Positions 22,508 to 31,627 are shown, counted from the first letter of the stretch. The stretch: DNA of 64,000 nt from Chryseobacterium sp. (GCA_031286615.1 JAITUA010000020.1:434001-498000); one strand, 5' to 3'. The notes: generated from the sequence alone by a model not told the origin. Translations and numbers: made by a program.

Positions 22508-23914
22508 ATGAAGCATAAGTATTTAAAATTATTGATTATACTATTTGGACAGTTATTGACGATTATGGATATTTTTATCATTAACGTATCTATACCTTCC
22601 ATACAGCGTGATCTTCATGCTTCCAACGGAGAGATGCAGTTTATGATCGCGGCTTACCTTATCGGATTTGCTTCTTTTCTGATTACCGGAGGCCGGTTGG
22701 GTGATCTCTACGGAAGAAAAAAGATCTATATCATCGGATTAATAGCTTTTATGGTGAGTTCTGTTGCTTGCGGAATTTCTGCAGGAGCAGAACAACTTGT
22801 TATTTCGAGATTTGTACAGGGAATTAGTGCTGCAATGATGGCTCCGCAGGTTCTTTCGATGATTCAGATTTTATTTACTGCTCATCATGAACGTACAAAA
22901 GCAATGGGTTGGTATGGGGTTACTATTGGAATAGGAACCATTTTAGGTCAGTTTCTTGGCGGATATTTTTCATCACTTACGATGATGGAAGAACCCTGGA
23001 GACTTATTTTTCTGATGAATATTCCTATTTGCCTGCCTGCAATTTTTCTTAGCCTGAAACTATTAAATGAATCCAAAACTTCGGTAAAGCAGTCTTTTAA
23101 TATAGGTGGAGTTGTAATGCTTTCTGCAGGATTGTTTTGTGCTACTTATGCCCTTACAATGTCTGAACATGAAGGTTTTCATTTCAAAAATATCACACTG
23201 ATGGTCATTTCAGCCGGAATTATTTTCGGTTTTATCAAAAATCAGAAGAGAAGAATTGAAAATAAACAATCTTATCTGATTGATTTTGATTTGTTCCGTT
23301 ATAAGAATTTCAATCTGGGAATTTTGGCCGTTTCCTTCTTCTTCATTATGCTGGATTCCTATTTTTATATTTTGTCTATTTTTTTTCAGGATGGATTAAA
23401 GATCAGTCCGTTAGCAGCCGGAGAAATTATTGTCTTTCAGGGATTGGGATTTATACTGGCATCCGCGGTTTCTGTAAAACTGATTTTGAGATATGGAAAA
23501 AAAGCCCTGATCGCAGGGCTCAGCTTTATTATTGTTATTCTTATTCTTCAGCTGTTTTTATTCAGGATACAGATTGGTTTTCCCATTTTCTGCCTGCTGT
23601 TGTTTTTGCATGGGCTGGGAGTAGGTTCAATCATTCCTTCGCTGGCAAATATTGCCTTGTCGGGAATGTCTGAAAAGCTGATTGGAAATGCATCCGGAGT
23701 TTATAATACCTTTCAACAGGTGGCTGCCATCATTGGAATTGTTGCTGTAGGAAGTGTTTTTTACTATTTTTTGGGAACAAAACATGCTGTACAGCATTAT
23801 CACAATGCGTTTTCGGTGGCAGTATTAATCAATATTCTCTGTCTGATTTTTGTAATAGCTTCTGTTTTTAGAGTTCCTAGCCATGTTCTCCCTGAAATGA
23901 GTCGTAAAAAATAG
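22508..23914 (+). CDS. MFS drug exporter, DHA2 (EmrB/QacA-like) family
   Basis: 468 residues with about 14 hydrophobic segments, the DHA2 number. Seen: the N-terminal TIMDIFIINVSIPSIQRDL (motif D1 with Asp in TM1), GGRLGDLYGRKKIY (motif A) and the motif C-like GWYGVTIGIGTILGQFLGGYFSS in TM5. Such antiporters export hydrophobic or cationic drugs using the proton gradient. Directly downstream of a TetR with an operator between. No membrane-fusion protein gene is adjacent, so it probably acts as a stand-alone inner-membrane pump. It ends 6 nt from the convergent hydrolase gene. Confidence 0.9.
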   Translation: MKHKYLKLLIILFGQLLTIMDIFIINVSIPSIQRDLHASNGEMQFMIAAYLIGFASFLITGGRLGDLYGRKKIYIIGLIAFMVSSVACGISAGAEQLVISRFVQGISAAMMAPQVLSMIQILFTAHHERTKAMGWYGVTIGIGTILGQFLGGYFSSLTMMEEPWRLIFLMNIPICLPAIFLSLKLLNESKTSVKQSFNIGGVVMLSAGLFCATYALTMSEHEGFHFKNITLMVISAGIIFGFIKNQKRRIENKQSYLIDFDLFRYKNFNLGILAVSFFFIMLDSYFYILSIFFQDGLKISPLAAGEIIVFQGLGFILASAVSVKLILRYGKKALIAGLSFIIVILILQLFLFRIQIGFPIFCLLLFLHGLGVGSIIPSLANIALSGMSEKLIGNASGVYNTFQQVAAIIGIVAVGSVFYYFLGTKHAVQHYHNAFSVAVLINILCLIFVIASVFRVPSHVLPEMSRKK

Positions 23915-23920
23915 TCGGAA

Positions 23921-25030
23921 TTATTTGTTTGCTTTTTTTGATGAGGTTTTGATTTCATTCAACGTTGCTTTCGCAATATTTCTGGTGACTTCAGTAGGAG
24001 AGTGGCAGTCGCAGTTGCTGAATCCTATCACATAGATATCTTCACTGGGAATATAAACACCCATGCTTTTAAATCCAAATACACTTCCCCCATGTTCACG
24101 GTCTGGAGTTCCATTAATATCTTTCAGATGCCATCCGTATCCGTAGGTAAATTCTTCACCATTATTCAGCTTATATTTCTGAAATGCTTTTTGGGTTTCT
24201 GTTGAATTCAACAGAGTATTCTGAAGTAAGGCCTGCTGCCATTTCAGCATATCATCTACAGTAGACATCAATGAACCGGAAGAAAAAGGAACACTGAAAC
24301 TGATGACTGTTTTATTGACAAATCCCTGTTCTTTTTTGTGATAGCCATAAGCTCTTTGAGGGATTATTTTTCTGTCTGAAGCATAATAAGAATGGGTCAT
24401 TCCTGTTGTATCAAAAATATTTTTCTTGATAAAATCTTCATAAGAAATTCCGGAAACCAGTTCAATGATATACCCTAAAACTACATATCCGGAATTGTTG
24501 TAATCAAACTTTTCTCCGGGAGCAAAATCTACAGGTTCATTTTTGAAAAAATCTACCATTTCTTCAGGCTTCATCTCTTTTTGTGCAATAGAGGAAATGG
24601 ATTTCATTTTGGTAAAATCTTTAATTCCTGAGGTGTGGGTCAGAAGATGATGAATAGTAATTTTGTCTCCATTGGGATAATCTTTAATGTATTTGGAAAT
24701 GGGATCGCTGACAGTAAGCTTGCCTTGTTGTTCCAGCATCAGAATAGCTGCGGCAGTAAACTGTTTGGTCATAGACCCGATCTGGAAAACATTTTCCGGG
24801 GTCATATTGACATTAAGTTCAAGATTGGCTTTTCCAAAAGCTTTCCGGTAGAGATTCTTTCCATTTCGGGTAATCAGGAAAACACCGCCGGGCTCATTTT
24901 CATTCCCGAATTCTGTCTGGATAATACTGTCAATTTTCTTTTCATATCCTTTGGTATGGATCTGAGCATCAGTTTTATTGCTGAAAATCAAAAGCAATAT
25001 CAAAAAGGAAGTTAGTTTTTTAATAATCAT
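23921..25030 (-). CDS. Serine hydrolase, class C beta-lactamase / PBP fold
   Basis: 369 residues with a signal peptide (FLILLLIFSNKTDAQ). Active-site motifs of the beta-lactamase-like serine hydrolases: Ser-x-x-Lys in GSMTKQFTAAAI, Tyr-x-Asn in FDYNNSGYVVLGY, and HGGS in REHGGSVFGF in place of KTG. This family contains esterases, D-aminopeptidases and real lactamases; sequence alone does not decide, and HGG versus KTG argues for an esterase or peptidase. Periplasmic or exported. Two 15-nt direct repeats lie in its promoter region. Confidence 0.85.
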   Translation of the reverse strand: MIIKKLTSFLILLLIFSNKTDAQIHTKGYEKKIDSIIQTEFGNENEPGGVFLITRNGKNLYRKAFGKANLELNVNMTPENVFQIGSMTKQFTAAAILMLEQQGKLTVSDPISKYIKDYPNGDKITIHHLLTHTSGIKDFTKMKSISSIAQKEMKPEEMVDFFKNEPVDFAPGEKFDYNNSGYVVLGYIIELVSGISYEDFIKKNIFDTTGMTHSYYASDRKIIPQRAYGYHKKEQGFVNKTVISFSVPFSSGSLMSTVDDMLKWQQALLQNTLLNSTETQKAFQKYKLNNGEEFTYGYGWHLKDINGTPDREHGGSVFGFKSMGVYIPSEDIYVIGFSNCDCHSPTEVTRNIAKATLNEIKTSSKKANK

Positions 25031-25037
25031 ATTTCTA

Positions 25038-25086
25038 TACTTTGTTATGCAAAGATATAATTAATTATTATTACTATGTTATGCAA
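25038..25086 (-). promoter_or_regulatory. Two 15-nt direct repeats upstream of the serine hydrolase
   Basis: TACTTTGTTATGCAA (25038-25052) and TACTATGTTATGCAA (25072-25086) differ at one base and are 34 nt apart. On the minus strand TATCTTTG (25049-25056) is an exact -7 element overlapping the first copy, so a protein binding the repeats would block the promoter. Confidence 0.55.
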
Positions 25087-25146
25087 TATAGTTATTTGTA
25101 TTTCAAATTTTTAAAATTGCCTTGACTTTGATAAGGAGGAGTCTGA

Positions 25147-26427
25147 TTACTGTATTCTTTTAGTATTTAATTTAACACCGGTTGAAATGATGACCAGGTA
25201 ATACTGCTGATCGCTGCCCTTTAAAAACAGATAACCATCTTCGGATTGAGGATTATCAAAAAAAGAAGTTGGAGATTCCGGATAGATTTTGGTCTTTTCA
25301 CCGTCTTTGTCGAGGATATACAAAAAATGATCTTCTAAAATAATGGTGAAAACTTGTGATTGATCAGCTTCAAGGGCGAATTTCCCGGTATATTGTCTAA
25401 GAACTTCATCAGGAACGGTAATTGCTTTTTTGTTAATTTTCTGAGGAATCGTATAAGACTGGCCATTCAAAAGATGAATAATATCTTCCGTCACTTTTTG
25501 AAAAGGAATATCTGTAAAATTGGAAGTGAAAATAAAGGTAATTCCTGATTTCAGATCCTGATAATAATAAGCCCTGTAGCCGGGTCTGCCTCCTGCCTGT
25601 ATCAATTGGCTGTTCTTTCCGAACATTTTCAGAACAAGGTCTTTTCTAAGGTGCTTTCCGGAAATAAGCTGCTGGCTGAAGCTGTACAAATCGTCCGTAG
25701 TAGAAAAATAATTTCCGGTTTCAAACCGATTGATGCTGGTATGTGCGACAGGAATGATTTTACCATTTTCACCCGAAAATCCATAAGCGAAATCAGATAA
25801 TGTTTGAGCAGTATTAAACTCACCCGTATTTTTTAACTTATATTTTTTGATGATTTCAGTCTGAATAAAATTCCAGTATCCTTTATCAGATAGTTTGCCA
25901 ATGATAAAGTGAAGGATAAAGTATCCGACATTTGAATATAAAGTCTGGGTTCCCGGCTCGAATTGCAGCGTTTCCTTTTTGGCCAGTTCTATGATTTTTT
26001 CAAGACTCAGATGGTCATACTTTTCATAATCTTTGATTTCCCTCGGAAGCCCGGACTGATGAAATAAAAGTTGTTCAATAGAAATTTTTTCACCATTGGG
26101 AAAATCAGGAATGTATTTATTGAGGGTATCTGATAATTTCAGTTTTCCTTGCTCAGCCAGTTTCAAAATTCCATACTTTACAAAAACCTTGGAAACGGAT
26201 GCGATAATGAATTTACTGTTTTTATTTACCTCTAATGCTTTGTCTGCGTCCTGAATATTATAGGTTTCATCAAGAAGAATAGTGTTGTTCTTGGCAATCT
26301 TTACATTCCCATTGAAATTTTTCAGATCTGTGAGTGCCGTGAAATACTGATCCAGCTCTTTACCATATTGTTGAGCAGGATAATTCATTGAAAAGATAAA
26401 AATGAAGAAAAAAGTAAAAAGCTTCAT
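25147..26427 (-). CDS. Serine hydrolase with C-terminal extra domain
   Basis: 426 residues from the ATG at 26427; an upstream in-frame Met would put eight residues before the signal peptide KLFTFFFIFIFSMNYPAQQ. Motifs: Ser-x-x-Lys in IASVSKVFVKYG, Tyr-Ser-Asn in LYSNVGYFILHF, and GGRPGYRAYYY where KTG/HGG would be. After about residue 325 comes a small beta domain (LRQYTGKFALEADQSQVFTIIL) of the kind that follows the catalytic domain in many Bacteroidota hydrolases. Neighbour of a second, shorter hydrolase on the same strand; their similarity may reflect old duplication, but the sequences have diverged strongly. Confidence 0.82.
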   Translation of the reverse strand: MKLFTFFFIFIFSMNYPAQQYGKELDQYFTALTDLKNFNGNVKIAKNNTILLDETYNIQDADKALEVNKNSKFIIASVSKVFVKYGILKLAEQGKLKLSDTLNKYIPDFPNGEKISIEQLLFHQSGLPREIKDYEKYDHLSLEKIIELAKKETLQFEPGTQTLYSNVGYFILHFIIGKLSDKGYWNFIQTEIIKKYKLKNTGEFNTAQTLSDFAYGFSGENGKIIPVAHTSINRFETGNYFSTTDDLYSFSQQLISGKHLRKDLVLKMFGKNSQLIQAGGRPGYRAYYYQDLKSGITFIFTSNFTDIPFQKVTEDIIHLLNGQSYTIPQKINKKAITVPDEVLRQYTGKFALEADQSQVFTIILEDHFLYILDKDGEKTKIYPESPTSFFDNPQSEDGYLFLKGSDQQYYLVIISTGVKLNTKRIQ

Positions 26428-26534
26428 ATTCTGTGATTGACAATGAAGCAAATATACATTTTAATCACTTACGAATCTTTCTAAAAATCAGGAGATTCCA
26501 TGCAGAGGAATTGATCAGTCTTTTGGTTCAAAAA

Positions 26535-27266
26535 CTATTTTTCAACAGAGATTAACAACATCATTGGTCTGCGGAGTTCTTCTTTCATCTCAGGAATTTC
26601 TTTCAACATTTCCTGACCCGGTTCCGGCTCAATAATTTCTTTGATTTTGAAACCGTGCTTTAATAAAGTATTTAAATAAGAAGTTAAAGTACGGTGGTAC
26701 TTGATCACATTTTCTCCTAAAAAGGTAGTGTTTCTTTTTCCTTCCATAAAATAACGGTCTACAGGCCAACAGGTTTTTTCGCCGTTTTTATCATATACCC
26801 AATCCTGGCCGCCTTCAGCTGTGAAAACAGGATGTTCCACTGAAAAGACAAAAGATCCTCCGGGACTCAGCCACTTGTAAATATTCTGAGCAATACTATC
26901 GAATGATTCTACATAATGTAATGTGAGCGAACTCAATATGATATCAAATTTTTCAGCAGGATATTCCACATCTTCCAAAGCCTTCCTTTCATATTGAATT
27001 CCTTCCAGATTATTGATTTCCTGAGCTTTTGCAAGCATTTTTTCCGAAAGATCAATTCCGATCACGGATTCTGCCCCATTTTCAATGGCATAACGGCAGT
27101 GCCATCCAAAGCCACAGCCGAGGTCAAGAATATCCTTTCCCTGAAAATCAGGCAGCATATTTTTCAAGGTGTGCCATTCTCCGGCTCCTTCCAGACCTAT
27201 CTGTGAGCGGAGCATTTTTTCGTACTGGTCAAAAAATGACGGATTGTCGTATTTATTTTCTTTCAT
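26535..27266 (-). CDS. Class I SAM-dependent methyltransferase
   Basis: 243 residues. Motif I is ILDLGCGFGWHCRYA (Asp48 to Gly54), followed by VIGIDLSEKML (acidic end of strand 2), YERKALEDVEYP and FDIILSSLTLHYVESF (motif post-II/III). Looks like a small-molecule methyltransferase of the UbiE/Coq5-type superfamily, with no cap or RNA-binding domain, so the substrate is unknown. Monocistronic by spacing: the gap to the previous gene on this strand is 108 nt. No anomaly. Confidence 0.85.
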   Translation of the reverse strand: MKENKYDNPSFFDQYEKMLRSQIGLEGAGEWHTLKNMLPDFQGKDILDLGCGFGWHCRYAIENGAESVIGIDLSEKMLAKAQEINNLEGIQYERKALEDVEYPAEKFDIILSSLTLHYVESFDSIAQNIYKWLSPGGSFVFSVEHPVFTAEGGQDWVYDKNGEKTCWPVDRYFMEGKRNTTFLGENVIKYHRTLTSYLNTLLKHGFKIKEIIEPEPGQEMLKEIPEMKEELRRPMMLLISVEK

Positions 27267-27466
27267 AGCATAAAGAAATTGATGGTTCTTTTGATGTTAA
27301 ACTAATACGTTTCAGATTTTGAAAATCTTTCAGTCAAAGGAATTTTATCATCCCGGTAATTTTCTCCGGAAAGAATTAGGGTCTTATGTAAATTTACGAC
27401 AATTCTATCAGAACCCAAATGCTATTATGTATTATTAAGGTATTGCCTGTGTTGGGAACTGATACA

Positions 27467-27667
27467 TTACTTTTGATTTTTTCGCATTGCTTTAATCAGT
27501 TTATCATTACGTTTATCTGCTCTTTCATTGTTTAAAGAAAGTACAGCCCATATGGCGGCAGGAAGCCATCCAATTAGAGTAATCTGTAAAATCAGGCAGA
27601 TAATTCCTGTGAGAACTTTGCCACGGACGATGAAGGATAAGAAGGGAAGTAATATGGCTAGTAACAT
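27467..27667 (-). CDS. YqaE/Pmp3-type small membrane protein
   Basis: 66 residues with two hydrophobic helices (LLAILLPFLSFIV and GIICLILQITLIGWLPAAIWAVL) and a basic tail. The Pmp3/YqaE pattern of a Gly-less LPF turn, then a long second helix ending LPAAIWAV, matches. Family members respond to salt or membrane stress in many organisms; the mechanism is unclear. Ends before a 200-nt spacer (27268-27466) in which I see nothing; 26 nt after the TPR gene, so probably in one transcript with it. Confidence 0.78.
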   Translation of the reverse strand: MLLAILLPFLSFIVRGKVLTGIICLILQITLIGWLPAAIWAVLSLNNERADKRNDKLIKAMRKNQK

Positions 27668-27693
27668 GATTTTAAATTTTAATTGAACGGAAT

Positions 27694-28077
27694 TTAACGG
27701 GATTGAGGATCAAAATAAGCTTTAAACGTAAGCGGATCTTCAGTTTTATCTTCCGCTTCTTCAAGATATTCTAAATATTCTTCCTGATGCTTTTCCATAT
27801 AAACAAGCACAATAGCGAGATTTACAAACAGGTTTTTATCTTTGGAACCTAAGTGTAAAGCCATCTTTAAATATTCCAGAGCCTTTTCGTTTTCTCCCAT
27901 ATCGGAATAAACAGCACCAATGTTAATTAAGGCTGAAGTGTTTTCAGGCTCAATCAATAAAATTTCATCTAGTTCTTTAATTAACAGATCATTCAAAGTA
28001 TCCCAATGATCTTCATTTTCCCATCTTCTGGCCTGAAGTTTTTTTACGTTTTCTAATCTTTGAGGTATCGTACTCAT
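27694..28077 (-). CDS. Tetratricopeptide repeat protein
   Basis: 127 residues with two clear TPR units: LDEILLIEPENTSALINIGAVYSDMGENEKALEYLKMALHLGSKDKNLFVNLAIVLVYM (about 36-95). The N-terminal 35 residues form a likely helix. Cytosolic scaffold of unknown partner. Precedes the YqaE-like gene by 26 nt on the same strand. Length is short for a TPR protein; the last helix, rich in Glu (EEYLEYLEEAEDKTED), may cap the array. Confidence 0.8.
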   Translation of the reverse strand: MSTIPQRLENVKKLQARRWENEDHWDTLNDLLIKELDEILLIEPENTSALINIGAVYSDMGENEKALEYLKMALHLGSKDKNLFVNLAIVLVYMEKHQEEYLEYLEEAEDKTEDPLTFKAYFDPQSR

Positions 28078-28171
28078 TATTTAAAATTACAGAATGGATG
28101 TTTACTTTGTATACTGTACAAATTTAGCTTTCTTAAAATTGATTTGCTGTTTTTTTAGGTTGAAATAAATT

Positions 28172-28591
28172 TTATTCTTTAAGCCCATCCTTTATGGCCG
28201 CTTTCAGGATTTCAATGTTGATATCTTTCAACGCTTTGAATTTAATGCAATATCCGGTTACGCTGGCTTTCCCTATTTTATCTCCATAGGTTGTGCTCAG
28301 ATAGGTCTTATCATCAATATTAAGAACATAAATTGAGATTCCGGAAGTATTAGCACTCATTCCGATCTGATAAAAATCTCTGGTTTTCCCATCGGTATAC
28401 TGTATGGTATAGAATCCATATCCGATATTGGGATTGGAAACCGTTTTATTTTCACTGTTTTTTCCATCCAGAAACCATAGCTGACATTCCGGCATAAGTT
28501 CCAGAATGATATGGTGGAGTTCCTGCATATCATTGCGTTTCTTCTCAGGCTGGCTGTTGATATAGTCTTTGATCTGTTCTTGGATGGTCAT
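28172..28591 (-). CDS. DUF1801-like (YdhG family) protein
   Basis: 139 residues. Start IQEQIKDYINSQPEKKRNDMQELHHIILELMPECQLWFLDGK and the later ISIYVLNIDDKTYL...IGKASVTGYCIKFKALKDINIEIL fit the DUF1801/YdhG group, small cytosolic alpha-beta domains of unknown biochemical function (iron-chaperone frataxin-like in fold). The start is an ATG preceded by a 137-nt gap. No unusual features. Confidence 0.75.
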   Translation of the reverse strand: MTIQEQIKDYINSQPEKKRNDMQELHHIILELMPECQLWFLDGKNSENKTVSNPNIGYGFYTIQYTDGKTRDFYQIGMSANTSGISIYVLNIDDKTYLSTTYGDKIGKASVTGYCIKFKALKDINIEILKAAIKDGLKE

Positions 28592-28662
28592 GTGAAATTT
28601 GAGATTATTGATCGACTAATTTACAAAATTTCATAAAGCACAGTATGCGTAATAATAAAACA

Positions 28663-28688
28663 AAAAGAACAGCAATTGCTGTTCTTTT
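28663..28688. terminator. 26-nt perfect palindrome, terminator of the M3 peptidase gene
   Basis: AAAAGAACAGCAA and its exact complement, 40 nt after the stop of the minus-strand peptidase gene. The T-rich end on the minus strand fits an intrinsic terminator. Confidence 0.75.
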
Positions 28689-28727
28689 ATATTGTATTTT
28701 TCCTGATCTCTTGTATCAGTTTATTGT

Positions 28728-30764
28728 TTATCCAAAAGCTCTTTTCAACAAACTCTCCACTTTCGGCTCGCTGCCTCTGAAGTTTTTATAAAGTTCCATT
28801 GGATCTTTTGTTCCACCTGAAGAAAGCAATATTTTATACTTGGCTGCAATCTCAGGGTTGAATATTCCATTTTCCTTGAAATATTGGAAAGCATCCGCAT
28901 CCAGAACCTCCGCCCATTTGTAAGAATAATATCCGGCAGAATATCCACCCTGGAAAATATGGGAGAAACTTGGGCTCATTGCCGTTTCAGAATTGGAAGG
29001 ATAAAGAGTGGTTGCTTTGGTATACTTATCTTCAAAATCCTTTACACTTTCATTTTCTAATTCTGCAACTTTGGTATGATAGTTCATATCAAGAAGTCCG
29101 AATCCCAGCTGTCTTAAGGTTTGATAGCCTTCCATGAAATTTTTAGACTGCTCTATCTTTTCAATTTTCTCGTCAGGAAGTACTTCTCCGGTTTTATAAT
29201 GTTTGGCGAATGTTTTTAAGAATTCAGGTTCATAACAGAAGTTCTCCAGAAACTGAGAGGGAAGTTCCACAAAATCCCATTTTACAGAAGTTCCTGACAG
29301 CGTAGGATATTGGGTGTCTGCCATCATTCCGTGAAGGGCGTGTCCGAATTCGTGGAATAAAGTAGTCACTTCCTGGAATGTCAGCAAGCTAGGGGTATCT
29401 TTTGTCGGTTTACTGAAGTTGCAAACGATTGAAATATGCGGACGGGAATTTTCACCATTTTGTTTATACTGATTTTTATAGCTGGTCATCCATGCACCGG
29501 CTCTTTTCCCTTTTCTTGGGAAATAATCAACATATAATAATGCCTTGTAGCTGTCAGCCTGAGCGGAGCCAAAGGCTTCTTTTACTTCATATACTTTTAC
29601 ATCTTCGTGGTATTTCGGAATATCATTTCTTTCCTCAAAAGTCAGTCCGAAAAGTTTTCCTGCCAATCCGAATACAGCTTCCTGCACCTGATCTAATGGG
29701 AAGTAAGGTTTTAATTCTTCATCATTAAGATCAAATTTTGCCTTACGAAGTTTTTCAGCATAGAATGCATGATCATAACCCTGCATTTCTTCAATTCCGT
29801 CAGCTTTGGCTAAAGATTTTAATTCTTCAATTTCTTTATCAGCATAAGGTTTTGCTTTGGTTAAAAGCTCGTTTAAGAAATCAAAAACTTTTACAGGAGA
29901 CTTCGCCATTCTTTCTTCCAGAACAAAATCTGCATAGTTTTTATACCCGATAAGTTCAGCTTTCTGCTGTTTTAGATTAAGAAGTTCTTTAATCAGATTC
30001 TGATTGTCAAATTCTCCGCCATCAAAGGATTTTTTACCGTTTGCCAGTGCCAGTTCCTTTCTTAGCTCACGATTTTCAGCATACGTCATGAACGGAATAT
30101 AGCTTGGATATTGTAAAGTCACTACCCAGCCTTCAAGGTTTCTTTCTTTAGCCTCTTCAGCATACTGATCGATGATAGCTTCAGGAATTCCTGCTAGGTC
30201 TTCTTTATTGGTGATGTGTTTGAAATAAGCATTCGTAGAAGCCAAAACATTCTGTCCGAATTGTAAAGATTTTAAAGAAAGATCCATGCTGATTTTCTTT
30301 AAAGTTTCTTTGTCTTCCTCATTCAGTAAAGCTCCACTTCTTACAAAACCCTTGTAGGTCTCATTCAGAAGCATTTCCTGCTCTTCGTTGAGATTATATT
30401 TGTCCTTTTCATCATATACTTTTTTGATTTTGTTAAAAAGGGCTTCATTTTGAGATATTTTTGAAGAATATTCCGTTAAGATCGGAGAAACCTCCTGGGC
30501 AATCTGCTGAATCTCATCGCTGGTCTCTGCAGAATTTAAGTTGAAAAAAATATTTGAAGCCACATCCAGCTGTTCTCCTGAATACGCCAATGCTTCAATA
30601 ACATTTTCAAAAGTAGGTGCTTCTGTATTGTTAACAATAGCATCAATTTCTGCTTCGGATCTTTGAATCAGTTCTTTAAATGCCGGAAGATAATCTTCAT
30701 TTTTAATGTCACTGAATGGTGCTGAATGATATGGAGTGGTAAATTTTTCTGTTAAAATATTCAT
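28728..30764 (-). CDS. M3 family zinc metallopeptidase (Dcp/PrlC-like)
   Basis: 678 residues, the length expected for dipeptidyl carboxypeptidase or oligopeptidase A. The catalytic site is LFHEFGHALHGM (His471, Glu472, His475) with the third ligand Glu about 28 residues on in VKWDFVELPSQFLENF. No signal peptide, so probably cytosolic peptide degradation, although many Bacteroidota Dcp proteins are exported. Oddity: residues 396-405 (EAFGSAQADS) are encoded by DNA that matches the family B dispersed repeat (29552-29578). Relatives that I remember read roughly VKEADG..YKALLYVD here, so a few codons may be inserted. Confidence 0.93.
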   Translation of the reverse strand: MNILTEKFTTPYHSAPFSDIKNEDYLPAFKELIQRSEAEIDAIVNNTEAPTFENVIEALAYSGEQLDVASNIFFNLNSAETSDEIQQIAQEVSPILTEYSSKISQNEALFNKIKKVYDEKDKYNLNEEQEMLLNETYKGFVRSGALLNEEDKETLKKISMDLSLKSLQFGQNVLASTNAYFKHITNKEDLAGIPEAIIDQYAEEAKERNLEGWVVTLQYPSYIPFMTYAENRELRKELALANGKKSFDGGEFDNQNLIKELLNLKQQKAELIGYKNYADFVLEERMAKSPVKVFDFLNELLTKAKPYADKEIEELKSLAKADGIEEMQGYDHAFYAEKLRKAKFDLNDEELKPYFPLDQVQEAVFGLAGKLFGLTFEERNDIPKYHEDVKVYEVKEAFGSAQADSYKALLYVDYFPRKGKRAGAWMTSYKNQYKQNGENSRPHISIVCNFSKPTKDTPSLLTFQEVTTLFHEFGHALHGMMADTQYPTLSGTSVKWDFVELPSQFLENFCYEPEFLKTFAKHYKTGEVLPDEKIEKIEQSKNFMEGYQTLRQLGFGLLDMNYHTKVAELENESVKDFEDKYTKATTLYPSNSETAMSPSFSHIFQGGYSAGYYSYKWAEVLDADAFQYFKENGIFNPEIAAKYKILLSSGGTKDPMELYKNFRGSEPKVESLLKRAFG
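29552..29578 (-). repeat. Family B repeat element inside the M3 peptidase gene
   Basis: TGTCAGCCTGAGCGGAGCC followed by AAAGGCTT differs at 4 of 27 positions from the left arm of the GIY-YIG flanking repeat (56294-56320). It is read through in frame as KEAFGSAQADS and sits just before the conserved YFPRKGKR strand. The similarity is at DNA level; independent origin cannot be excluded. Confidence 0.55.
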
Positions 30765-30853
30765 TTTTTGATTTTTATAAAAGGTAAATGTAATGATTCA
30801 TTGGCAATCCCAGCTGAAACGCTCAAAAATAATGCCTTACTCACAAGTTATGA

Positions 30854-30861
30854 CAAAAATA
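30854..30861 (-). promoter_or_regulatory. -7 element of the M3 peptidase gene
   Basis: TATTTTTG on the minus strand is an exact TAnnTTTG, about 90 nt upstream of the ATG. It lies inside a 37-nt interval bordered by ATGACAA and TTGTCAT (30850-30886), an inverted repeat between the divergent peptidase and SRPBCC genes. Confidence 0.45.
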
Positions 30862-30962
30862 CTTATCTTTAAATAATCTTGTCATATGGAAAGTGGGAGT
30901 GATGTGGGAATATTTAATTTTGAAAACAGATTTAAAATAAATAACCTTAAAATATATAGACT

Positions 30963-31493
30963 ATGAAAACACTCTTAAAAATCATTGGTGCCATCATTGT
31001 GCTGGCTATCATCTATGCTGTAATTGCAATGCTGGCTTTCAGTAAAGATTATCATTATGAAAAATCCGTTGTCATCAATGCTCCGCAGGAAAAAGTATGG
31101 CCTTATGTAGGTACTTTAAAAGGTTACAATCAATGGGATCCTTTTTCCAAGGCTGATAAAAATATTGTGATTACTTATTCAGGAAACGGAGATAAAGTAG
31201 GGGATTCCTATCACTGGAAAGGAGATAAAAATGTAGGAGAAGGAGAGCAGGCTATTTCAGAGCTGGTTCCCAATCAAAAAATGGCTACTAAACTTCACTT
31301 TATAAAACCATTTGAAGGAGATATGAAGGCTAATTTTATTATGATTCCTGAAGGAGGCGGTACCAAAGTGACCTGGATGATTGATAATGAACTTACTCCT
31401 ATGATGAAAGTTATGAAACCACTGATGAACGGGAACATGGATAAAATGTTTAGTCAGGGTCTGGGGGATCTGAAGAAACTTGCTGAAAAATAA
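30963..31493 (+). CDS. SRPBCC (polyketide cyclase-like) protein with N-terminal membrane anchor
   Basis: 176 residues. A hydrophobic helix (residues 5-27, LKIIGAIIVLAIIYAVIAMLAF) anchors the protein, followed by a START/SRPBCC domain: YEKSVVINAPQEKVWPYVGTLKGYNQWDPFSKAD is the typical opening and PEGGGTKVTWMIDNEL the later strands. Such domains bind hydrophobic ligands; with the anchor it would face the periplasm or cytoplasm at the inner membrane. Ends at a good terminator, so monocistronic. Function unknown. Confidence 0.85.
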   Translation: MKTLLKIIGAIIVLAIIYAVIAMLAFSKDYHYEKSVVINAPQEKVWPYVGTLKGYNQWDPFSKADKNIVITYSGNGDKVGDSYHWKGDKNVGEGEQAISELVPNQKMATKLHFIKPFEGDMKANFIMIPEGGGTKVTWMIDNELTPMMKVMKPLMNGNMDKMFSQGLGDLKKLAEK

Positions 31494-31497
31494 AATG

Positions 31498-31527
31498 AAA
31501 GCCTTGTAAATTTTACAGGGCTTTTTT
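31498..31527 (+). terminator. Intrinsic terminator after the SRPBCC gene
   Basis: A 13-bp stem with one G-U pair (31498-31510 with 31512-31524), a tight turn, and a T-run to 31527, starting 5 nt after the stop codon. Confidence 0.85.
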
Positions 31528-31627
31528 ATTACAATTCTTTCTTGCTGATTTCATTGATTGAGTTATTTTATATTTAGTAAAAGAAATATTATTCAAAAAT
31601 ATTATCTTTATATAAAGAATCGATTGT

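Noticed and set aside
23921-26427. Two class C beta-lactamase resistance genes
   Set aside because: Both have SxxK and YxN but HGG or no clear KTG motif, and belong to the broad serine hydrolase group. Resistance cannot be claimed.
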